Source: Obelidium mucronatum
Taxonomy: Eukaryota > Chytridiomycota > Chytridiomycetes > Chytridiales > Chytriomycetaceae
Assembly (NCBI GenBank): GCA_025765595.1
Contig: JAIVFH010000458.1
Coordinates: 1 to 19,013 of the forward strand
DNA length: 19,013 bases
Reading direction: 5' to 3'
The notes beneath the pieces are model-generated. The model was given only the letters and a program-made list of their open reading frames with translations, ran no database searches and was not told the origin of the DNA. The translations under genes and the position numbers were made by a program. The stretch's first letter is position 1; each line of letters opens with the position of its first letter. Shown here piece by piece: positions 1 through 8,677 of this stretch.

Positions 1-1355
1 GTTTAGACGTTAATAACACTGGAGATGGTGCGACAACTTCAAAGACAGCCTTCAAATCTTTCTTGTGAACTTTGGCAATCACAAAAAACATGTCCTCCAA
101 AAATAGGGCTTCCTCTTCAGAAACCTCGTATGGTGCTTTTTTTGCTAGGATTTGATCAAAGCGGTAATTTTCTTCCTGTTCAACAGTCTTGATGCGCGTA
201 CTGGCATGCAAGACACGTATTAAAGATTTGGAGCATCGGATCGGATCCATGAGAAAGACGGCGCGTACATATGTACATGTCTTTTCGTCGTCAAGGCTAA
301 CGGGAAATGCCTTCTCCCCATGTCGTTCAAAGAAATTGATTGGTTATACGTTCCACCAGTAAAGGCATCTTGTGAATACGTTGTATTTCGAACCTTCGTG
401 GAGCGGATTCGGTTTCCAGAAGTTCGTACAACTGGCAAAGTAGAGAATTTTCTCTGGCCGTGAACAAGCAAATTCAAGTATTAAAGAAACTTCAGTGAGT
501 ACTTCCTTAGTATTGTAGTAATACGGTCACGGCTTGTTTCGAGTTTCTTTTCAAAATCGTACCCAATGAAAGATCCTCGATTTTTGCCACAAAAATCCCG
601 CGATTAAACATTTTTGCTTGTACTCTGGAGCCAGAAGATAGTTCCATGCGGAGTGGTAATGGTTTGGTCCAAAACAGGGGGCTTGAGCCACAGAAGTTCT
701 CGGGCACAAAAAAGGAAGCATCAAAGGTTGTTGATGGTTACTTTCGTGTCCTTTTGGAATTGGCTCTTTGGCCCGAGTCTCGTCTGCTTGATAAACAGGG
801 ACTGGGCGCGGGATCCTCGTACTTTGGATTCTGAAAGTGGAATTTTCTGCGGCGCCCCCCCGTGTCGTAGATCACCTCGCACCTGTGGTTGTGGCAGACC
901 AGCAGTGTCCCAATGCCCATGTTGAGCCCCTCCCGTATTTGCCGATCTGGTTGGCGCCTTTGCCCGCCGAGCGCCCGAGCCGGAACGAACTCGGCGCAAT
1001 CGACGCGTTTGCATTCAGCAGCGTGAGGGTCTTCTTGCCTCTGTCGAGCGCAATCGCGCCAACGCCTCTGCGGTCCGCCGTCGACGCCGCGAACACCGCG
1101 ACGCCCTTCTTCGACACCGAAGAGTCGATGCGCAGCTCGCGCCCGCTTCGCTGACAAATCAAACGACGCCAGCAGCGCGTCGTACCAGTTCTGGCACAGC
1201 TCGCGAACGCCCATCGCCCCGTCCCAGGCGGCCGCTTCGACAATCGACTGCGTCGGCCCAATCTCCACGCTTCGCTTGATCTTGTCTGCTTGGACTTCGT
1301 CTTCGCTCTCGGCGTCGCTGAATTCCTCATCGCTTTCGTCGTAGTCGGCGTTCAT
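1..1355 (-). pseudogene. Decayed GHKL (HSP90/histidine-kinase-like) ATPase gene, 3' end beyond window
   Basis: Reading the minus strand from an ATG at 1355, a coherent protein can be followed only by changing frame repeatedly. The first part (1355 to about 1145) has an acidic N-terminus and then RELCQNWYDALL, which fits the ExxxNxxDA N-box of Bergerat-fold ATPases. The frame then shifts. The next part (about 1145-930) reads GVAVFAAS and LTLLNANASI and ends in QIGKYGRG, a degraded GxxGxG lid box. After a shift near 930 it reads GLNMGIGTLL and then CEVIYDTGG. Further changes lie near 800-815, at the TGA at 721-723, near 558, near 483 and near 330-365. The last 330 bases stay open in one frame (VSEEEALFLEDMFFV) and leave the window. 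The order of boxes matches a GHKL family I recall from fungi and oomycetes. Splicing cannot explain so many breaks without proper donor and acceptor sites. The family assignment rests on motifs and is fairly firm. The true 3' end is unseen. Confidence 0.72.
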
Positions 1356-1477
1356 TGATTCGATTTCGGGTGGGGAATTTAAAGAATTTAATGCTAAATT
1401 CTAGTTGTTTCTTGCCAAGATTGAAGAGCCATCTATACTAGAAACAACAGGGTACTGTTTGTCAATAAAATGATTAT

Positions 1478-1899
1478 ATGGCTGGTGATGAAATGAGCCT
1501 TGTGGATGGGGATGGGAATGTCAATGGTCCAATGGAATACAAATCGGATTGGTGGATGGAAAGAATTCTTCAAATACGACGGTATTTCAACGAAACCCGC
1601 ACGTCCAAATATTATTTGCATAATAGAAGAACAAAGTAGAGGCTTCTGTGGCAGAATTTCAAGCGAAAGCAAATCACACATTCATTCAATCGCAAATTGA
1701 CGTTAGAATCCCTGCTCAAAATTCCGACTAAGCGTTTCTGAAAGCGAAGGATCATGCATCGATCTTGGTGAACCAAACAATCACTGGCTTGCAAGTAGAG
1801 GGTGATCTTTGGAAGCGAGTCTTAGTATGGGCTGGTCTGTGGAATATGAACAATTTCGTTATGTTTGAACTCTTGTTCTACCAAATTAGTTTTGGGTAG
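1478..1899 (+). pseudogene. Unrecognised broken coding stretch (one frameshift, one internal stop)
   Basis: An ATG at 1478 opens 53 codons ending at TAG 1637-1639. These include YKSDWWMERILQIRRYF. At about 1627-1639 the protein-like reading moves to the frame of GTA 1636 (VEASVAEFQAKANHTF). It meets an in-frame TAA at 1729-1731, then resumes with DHASILVNQTITGLQVEGDL and a hydrophobic, Trp/Phe-rich end (VLVWAGLWNMNNFVMFELLF) before TAG 1897-1899. Amino-acid composition and continuity look like real protein, and the hydrophobic tail could be one membrane segment. I do not recognise the family. A 45-nt GT-AG intron (1582-1626) was tried but its phase does not fit. It may be a pseudogene, a gene carrying sequence errors, or chance. 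The opposite-strand and other-frame ORFs here look worse. Confidence 0.35.
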
Positions 1900-2130
1900 G
1901 CTCTGATCTGTGAAATGAGACCTCACATTGATTTGGGGTCATATATTTAGATTGCTCAAAAGTTCGACCCCCTTATTATTTTCCACGAATTTTCAAAATT
2001 TTGGTTCAGCCCAATCACCGTCTGCCGTTCTGATCTCCATTGACATTTATCGTGGGGAAAAAATTGTCGCATTTAAAACCCGAACACAATTAGGATCTGA
2101 ACTTTGACATCAAACCAAACCTTCACTCAA
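1900..2130 (+). promoter_or_regulatory. Probable promoter/5' leader of the ABCA-type gene
   Basis: This AT-rich gap lies directly upstream of the transporter ATG. It holds a CCAAT pentamer at 2011-2015, about 115 bases before the start codon, and an A/T-rich stretch near 2070. No convincing TATA box is seen, and no transcription start can be placed from sequence alone. Confidence 0.25.
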
Positions 2131-5100
2131 ATGAGCACAAAAACCGTACCAGCCCTACTTGTCAAAAACTTCCACATCAAGAAACGTCGATGGATCGCGG
2201 AGCTATGCAGCACCCTTATAGCACCTCTTGTGCTCTCTGTGTTCTTGTTGAACATGACGATTGCAACTATAGCCAATCAACCTCTTTCATCATCAAAAAT
2301 CTATGATCCAACCGATCTTGCAGTCTATTTTCCTTCCGATTTGCCTTATGGCCGCCTCGTTGTTGTCGATAACACTGCCGGTATTGGAACCTCCAGCCCT
2401 TCAACCAACCCCACTATATCTGCCATCGTTGCTGCATTGAAAGTCCCCTCGGATGCTGTTGTATACCAAAGCTCCGAAAACGCCACCAATGCGTACTGCG
2501 GGACTGACGTGGACAAATGTGTTGGTGCCGTCATTTTCCACGCGGTGCCAAGCCCAATCACAAATAAGGGCTTGTGGTCTTACACGGTCCTTGTCGACAC
2601 CTACTTGAACGCACAGGCTCGGTAAGTTTAACGTTTTTTTTTAGTAAGGTATTATGCGTTTTATGATAAAATGGATTCCCTCGCTTTTTCCTCCGGAGCA
2701 AAAATGATACCTCCGTTGCTCCGACGAGAGTGCAGCTCTTACAAACCACGCCCTCGGCGCTTCTCCATGGTATCTATCAGCAATATATGTAGGTTTCAGA
2801 GAGAAAAGCTGTCTTAGATTCGTCGTTTCGACGATATTCAGGTGGAAATGGTCAAAGTAAGACAACCATCACTACAGGCATCACTAAAATTTCAAATGCA
2901 ATACAACCAAAGTCTCATTAAATAAAAACAATTCCATTTATTGGCATTAACTTGGCATTAAGTTCTTCACCAATTTCGATGTTGATGTAGATGCGCTCCT
3001 CCTGTTCAACTCATAATTTCCCCTAGTCGGCAGTCTCTTCGGTACTTCTCGTCCATTTCGATTTGCTGTAGATTGGTTGGTTTGCGCGCTGAAGCCAGAA
3101 GAAGCAACAGCAAGGCCATTGCTTTGTTTTCTGGTAGTCTGTCTTCATTGGCGCCTTCTTTTGACACCAGTGCATGAAGCCGACGGTTCCACAGGTTGTA
3201 CGGGGTGTTCTTAGGTAAAGCTCGAGGATGGGCGGTGCATTCTGGTTGTCACAGACATTCGTCGGAAGAAGAAGTTGAGAGCAATTTCCAACTTTTGTCC
3301 CTTTTCTACCTCCGAGGGATTTCAATTTTTCATAAAACGCATAATATCATACTGATGCTCGTATTGTTGACAGAAAATGGTCATCGAATGCTCCTTCTCC
3401 TTACCATATTGAACCGTTCTTGCAAGCCTCCGTTGACGCTGCTATTCTGAGTTTGGTATCTTCCAATAGTACTGCAACTCCGCGAACATCGATTCGTCAA
3501 GTGCAATCCCCCATCCCAAAGTTGCCAATGTTGATTGCGTTTCGAAACTACTTTTCGGCTGTATTGTTTATCATGTGTTACGGTCCCGTTTCTCAGCTTC
3601 TCTTGTTTGGAGCCATCACCGAAAAACAAGAACGTTTAAAGGAAAGCCTGTGGATGATGGTAACAAATTATTTGATTCAATTAGTACCATGGGTTACTCA
3701 CAATATCCTTGTCAAACAGGGTGTTACTTTTGCAGAATACACCACTTCTTGGTTTCTCACTGCTCTTTTGGAAAGTCTACCAGTCTGGGTTCTTGTTGCC
3801 ATCCTCACAAAAGTAATGGTGTTGCCCGGAACGTCTGCTGCCAGCCTTATTGGGCTCACGATACTTACTGGTCTATCTACAATCTCCTTGACATTTGTTT
3901 TTGATGTCTTTTTTGCCAATGCACGTACTGGACCCAGTTTGGGGCTTCTTCTTCTCATCGCCGTGACATCTGTCGTGTGTGCTGTCATGTCTGCGGTAGA
4001 CCTCCAATCCGGGGCTCTTTGGATCCTGTCTATTTTGTTTACTCCTGGAGCGTGGTGGATTGGAATGTCCATCATCATCCAAGCTGAAGTTCCAGCGGGT
4101 GCCTTACCCGACAAAACCGGCGGTGTCACTCTGCTTGCGGTATTTTTAATGCTGCTCGGTCAATGTATTGTCTATCTCGGTATTGCTTGGTATCTATCGC
4201 ATGTTGTACCACAGCCGTTTGGGTCTCCAAGATCTCCGTGGTTCTTGTTTGATTCCGGTTACTGGAACCCAAAAAGGCAAACTGCTCCAAGTGGCTTTGT
4301 CGGATCTTCTAGTGGGAGTGGTAACGCTTTGATTGAAGAGTTGCAAGGCAGTGGGAATATTGGGATTTCCATCAAGAATCTGTCAAAAGTGTTTGTGAAC
4401 CCGCAAACGAAAACCAAACATGTTGCTGTCAAAAATTTGTCGTTGGATGTGAAAACGGGGACTGTTTTAGGATTGTTGGGTCGTAACGGTGCGGGAAAGA
4501 CAAGTAAGTGTGAATGCTTTTTTATTTTATTTTATTTTTATTTTTTATTTATTTTTTGGCGAAATCCTTTCGAATGTACAACTGACTGAGCGCACTGCTT
4601 TCACAGCTCTCATTTCAATGCTTACCGGTATTCTTCCACCAACTTCCGGTGATGCGACTGTTGGAGGCTCTTCAATCTTTTCATCCAGAGCTCGTACTCG
4701 CGGTTCTCTTGGAGTCTGTCCACAGCAAGACACAATCTTCCCCACATTGACTGTTCGCGAAACCTTGATTCTATACGCCCAAATCAAAAACGTCCCATTC
4801 CGCAGAATTTCCGCCGAGGTGGATGAAATCATGAAGGACATTGGGTTGTCCGAAAAAGCCAACTACCTTTCGGGGTCACTCTCAGGCGGTCAAAAGCGTC
4901 GTCTTTCTGTTGGAATCGCATTCATAGGCGGCTCCCAAATTGTAATTCTGGATGAAATGACGTCTGGTGTTGACCCGCTCTCCCGCCGCGAACTCTGGAA
5001 AATTGTCGAAAAGTACAAATCAAAATGCACGATCCTCTTGACGACCCACTTTTTGGATGAAGCGGAAGCGCTTTCGGATCGTATTGCTATCCTGGGTGAA

Positions 5101-8100
5101 GGAGAACTCAAATGTGTTGGGAGTAGTCTGTTTTTAAAGAAGGAGTATGGTGTTGGATACTCGCTTGTCATTGTTGTGCCGGGTATCGCTGCTTCCTATG
5201 TGGACCATGTGAAAGGGTTGGCTCTGAGGTTTGCGCCGGATGCGGAAATCGTGTCTGTGGCTGGTGGTGAAATCCAGTTCCGTTTGTCGCCTACGCATAG
5301 CTCTCAGTTTGGAAATATGATTCGTCAGCTTGAGAGTTCGTCGGATATAATCCAATCTTTCAACTTGACTGTTACTACGTTGGATGAAGTCTTTCTGCGT
5401 TTGAGTATGGGAGCAAACCAAAGTGTTGGTGGTCAACCGAAAATCTCCCCAATCAGAGGGCCTAGTCCAGCTATAAGCTGGCTTTCTGAACACTCTCAAG
5501 CTCCATTTACGAAACCAGTTTCTGCATCTCGAGTTGTGGCGGCTCGTCCTTCGTTTGTGGCGCAGACGTTCGCTCTGGTCAAGAAGGTTGTTTTGACTAC
5601 TTTACGGGAAAGAGTACTTTTTTCAACGAGAATACTGTTTCCCATTTTATCTTCAGGTAAAGCGTGAAGGATTAATCTCGTTGATGCTTTTTTTTTTGTG
5701 CTTCTAACCACCATTTATCCCCACTGATTAGTTATTTGTGCTGTTTTATTACGAAACGATGCAGTTTATGGATGTAATTATGTCCAACCAGCGCCCGCGA
5801 CAAGCAGTCTATCGCATTTCAAGAATTCTCCTCTCTTTGTCTTCCCAGCGTCCTACACCAGCGACTTGTCACAATTATTGAATGGAACGGTACCAGTAGT
5901 CGGACTGCCCTCTGCCGACGCAGTTGATTCCATAGTCACAAACAAATCCAGCTTCGCGATTCCCCCAATTCTGGACCTATCATCCGAAGTAACATCCCAA
6001 GTCAGTGTGCCTTCCGTGGGAGACAGCCAAGACATTGCATGTGCAGTGTCCAACCTGGCAACCAACTTGGTTTTGCAAAAGCGGAATCCTGGGGCTTTTG
6101 TGAATTTGACTACTCACCGTCTTATTGGTGTTCCGCAAGTGGATTGGAACTTTGCTCCCATTAATAATGTGATTTGGTTGTTGCAGTTTTTTGGATATGC
6201 GATGCCGGGGCTGTTGGCGAGTAATAACTTGGTGCGGGAACGAACTTCGAATGCCAAGTTTCAACAGTATATTTCTGGTATGCAAACGAACGCAAAGAGA
6301 ATCCAAATGTCAATCTTCTGATTAACGTTTTTTTTTAATAAACAGGTGTTCGTCCATTGGCCTATTGGACTTCTCAATTCATTGTTGACAGTGCGATTGT
6401 GTTTTCCACATCCTTGGTCAGCGCTCTGATCTTTATCCTTGCCAAAACGCCAAACTACAGCGACAGCTTCATCTGGCTCTTCCTCATAATCTTTGGATAC
6501 GGTCTCTCTTCAACTACCATCGGATACGTTGCTTCCCACTGGGCAAGATTCCCGTCCTCTCTCATCACAATGGTCCTAACCTTTTTTGGAGCCGTTGGAT
6601 TCTACATGTATCTCAACACACTCGCGATTCTTCTCATTGCTACAAACTTGAATATCCAAAGCAAAGCTGTGCAAATATTCAATCTTGTCTTGAGTGGTTT
6701 GAATCCTTGCGCCGCGCTGTTTCATGCGCTGTTTTTGTACTCCAACAGTTTGAATCTTCGATGCAATGCGGATTTTTCGGGTGTTTTGTCTCTTTTGGAT
6801 ACAGTGTGGAAACCGGTTGTCGTCTTGTTTGGGCAGACGGTTGTGTTTTTTGCAATCGCAATCCTTAAAGATGTGAAAAGGGCAACAAAATCATCAATCC
6901 ATCTCGATGGTAATGAAGTCGCTGGTGTTTCAGGCGATGAGGACGTTGTTGCAGAAGACTTTGCTGCATGTAGCGAGAAGATTGTCAAGGACAGTGGGAA
7001 TCTTGTTTTGAAACGTCTCAATAAGCAGTATGGGGATATGGTGGCTGTGAAGGGTCTTTCATTTACGGTCTCAAAAGGGTGAGTGTTTTTTTTGTCATTT
7101 GTTTTATTTGTTGTATATACGCGATATTGAGAATGTGGTTTTCTTTTATCGATAGAACGTGTTTTGCTTTGTTGGGATCAAACGGATGTGGAAAGACATC
7201 CACCTTCAACATGCTCTGCGGACAATCTACTCCCACGTCTGGAGAGGCGTTTGTGAACGGTTGGGGACTCTCTGAAAACATGACTAAAATCCACGAATCG
7301 CTTGGCGTTTGTCCGCAATTTGATGCGCTTCAAGAATACCTGACTGTTCGAGAGGTTATTACTTTCTATGGCCAAGTGAAGGGAATTCCCAACGCGGATC
7401 TGTCGGCAGTCGTTGAAGAACTTATTGCTCGCTTGGATTTAACGGAGCATGCTGGAAAGCTTGTGGGACACTTGTCTGGAGGAAACAAGAGAAAGACTCC
7501 AGTCGCTATCGCGTTGATTGGAGATCCTCCAGTGATTTTACTGGATGAGCCTTCGACTGGAATGGATATCCTGTCAAAGAGAAAAATGTGGGACGTTATA
7601 ACTGGGTTGCTGGAAAACCATGCAGTTGTGGTGAGCTTGATTTGAATTCTCATATTGGACTACATTCTGAAAAGATGAGTACTTTTAGATTACTACTCAC
7701 AGTATGGAGGAAGCAGAAGCCATTAGTAACCGATTGGCTATTATGTCTCGTGGTCAGCTAAAGTGTATTGGATCCATGAGCCACCTGCGTGCCAAATTCG
7801 CTGCCGGATTAACCATCGAAATGCTACTGAGCGATGAACATGTGGATGTCCGATCATTCGGCCTGAGCATCAAGGAACTGTCTTTCGGCCAGGACTTGTA
7901 CGTCTCGATCCAAACACACGAAGGCCAAGAACTATCAACTTTGTTTGACAAGTGCGAAGTCCTCAAACGGCAAGGCCTCATCCAAGAATACAGAATTTCG
8001 CCGTCATCGTTGGAACAGATTTTCCTTGATGTGATCAATGACGCCGAACGCGACTTCAAGCCGCTTGAAGATTTGAAGGGACTGGCTGGAGTAGAGGGTT

Positions 8101-8522
8101 GGAATAACAAGTACAAGCGTGGTACAGCTGTGAGAATTAACGCGTTCTGGGTCATTTTTGGATTCGGCTGGCTTGCTATGCTTCTCACGACTCTCGTTAG
8201 CTTGCTCAGTATTGTAACACTGATATTCTCCCCCGCTTCGAAATACGGGTTCCGATACCTCCGCTTGCTTGGTACTCCATTCAGCAAGAGCACGTGGGAT
8301 CGAATCGCTGAACTGGAGAAAACTGTTGTGGAACGGGAGGATAGCAAATCAATCTATTCCAAGATCTGTTCCATCTTTGCGTGGATTGTTTTTGGATTTC
8401 CTATCGCCGTTTTTCATGTCTTCTTGGCTGTGTTGTCTACCGTTACTTTGGTCGGAGCTGCATTTGCGCCAATGCATATTCGCTTAGCAGTCTATTGCTT
8501 GCAGCGCACGAGTTGGAAATGA
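2131..8522 (+). CDS. ABCA-type full ABC transporter with C-terminal YccF-like membrane module
   Basis: The seven exons are 2131-2621, 3374-4503, 4607-5656, 5732-6277, 6346-7078, 7156-7630 and 7689-8522, giving 1752 aa. ATG 2131 is the first ATG of the frame; the frame is also open from a TTG at 2104. The order is TMD1-NBD1-TMD2-NBD2. TM1 lies near residues 24-46, followed by a large extracytosolic loop. NBD1 has Walker A GRNGAGKT (533-540, split from T541 by an intron), Q-loop CPQQD (578-582), signature LSGGQ (632-636), Walker B ILDEM (D656, E657) and H-loop His688. NBD2 has GSNGCGKT (1324-1331), LSGGN (1423-1427), LLDEP (D1447, E1448) and His1479. Each NBD is followed by an ABCA regulatory segment (TLDEVFLRL, SSLEQIFLDV). 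ABCA proteins are typically lipid exporters or floppases; substrate and location here are unknown. Residues from about 1626 to 1752 form an extra module of two similar hydrophobic hairpins, resembling YccF. ABCA genes are rare in Dikarya, which favours an early-diverging fungus. Introns are 58-103 nt except the first (752 nt), which holds an insert. Confidence 0.93.
2650..2683 (+). repeat. Left terminal inverted repeat of the intronic element
   Basis: It begins TATTATGCGTTTTATGA and continues to a shared TCCCTCG block. All 17 of the first bases match the reverse complement of 3330-3346, and the inner half matches with a few substitutions and a 1-base gap. Confidence 0.68.
2652..3344. mobile_element. 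MITE-like or decayed DNA transposon inside ABCA intron 1
   Basis: Intron 1 (2622-3373) is about ten times longer than the gene's other introns. Imperfect inverted repeats of about 34 bases bound the extra sequence. TA lies just outside each end (2650-2651 and 3345-3346), consistent with a TA target duplication as made by Tc1/mariner-like elements, although TA is palindromic and weak evidence. Removing the element and one TA leaves a 57-nt intron with GTAAGT, an ACTGATG branch-like site and GACAG, which is normal size here. The interior holds only broken reading frames, so the element is non-autonomous or dead. Its superfamily is not settled. Confidence 0.62.
3000..3312 (-). pseudogene. Degraded coding remnant inside the intronic element
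   Basis: On the minus strand, starting at the inner edge of the right terminal repeat, one frame reads VEKGQKLEIALNFFFRRMS and stops near 3214. A second frame then reads NTPYNLWNRRLHALVSKEG and, further on, KPTNLQQIEMDEKYRRDCRL, ending at a TGA near 3010. The two pieces join only with a frameshift. Composition is protein-like and the position suggests a relic of the element's own ORF, perhaps part of a transposase. No catalytic motif was found and I do not recognise the family. A third frame is open across the same bases over 100 codons but is rich in Cys and Trp and looks less natural. Confidence 0.3.
3313..3346 (-). repeat. Right terminal inverted repeat of the intronic element
   Basis: On the minus strand it begins TATTATGCGTTTTATGA and reaches TCCCTCG, mirroring the left repeat. 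The sequence beyond it (3347-3373) is ordinary intron 3' end with a branch-like ACTGATG and the GACAG acceptor. Confidence 0.68.
4518..4558 (+). repeat. T-rich low-complexity tract in ABCA intron 2
   Basis: Irregular TTTTA/TTTTTA units fill the 5' half of the 103-nt intron 4504-4606, the longest ordinary intron of the gene. This is the kind of tract that expands by slippage. It keeps one frame open across the splice donor, which can mislead gene callers into reading through. Confidence 0.6.
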
Positions 8523-8677
8523 TTTATCAGATTTCTGTGATGCAGTGATTCGCCTCATTCAACAAGTAAAAAAAAGGTTAACTCATCATCGGATTCTTGC
8601 CGTGCCAAAAACAGTGGGGAATATTATGTCTTTGAACGAGCAGCGAAACAAAGAAAGCGAAATGAATATATTAATAT

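Noticed and set aside
614..1154. Plus-strand ORFs overlapping the GHKL pseudogene (for example 614-925 and 837-1154)
   Set aside because: They are antisense to motif-bearing minus-strand segments and are Arg/Cys/Pro-rich, as expected from the complement of GC-rich coding sequence.
1729..1731. Reassigned TAA codon (TAA as glutamine), suggested by in-frame TAA in two broken frames
   Set aside because: The three large intact genes contain no internal TAA in about 3,400 codons of exons when spliced, and one ends in TAA. Frameshifts accompany the TAA codons in the broken genes, so decay is simpler.
1400..1800. Minus-strand ORFs at 1433-1681 and 1612-1794 and plus-strand ORF 1500-1700
   Set aside because: Hydrophobic or low-quality composition, no motif, and a better protein-like reading exists in other plus-strand frames.
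2641..2865. ORFs inside ABCA intron 1 (2558-2749 and 2641-2865 minus, 3196-3450 plus) as independent genes
   Set aside because: They cross the terminal repeats or the splice sites and have no recognisable domain.
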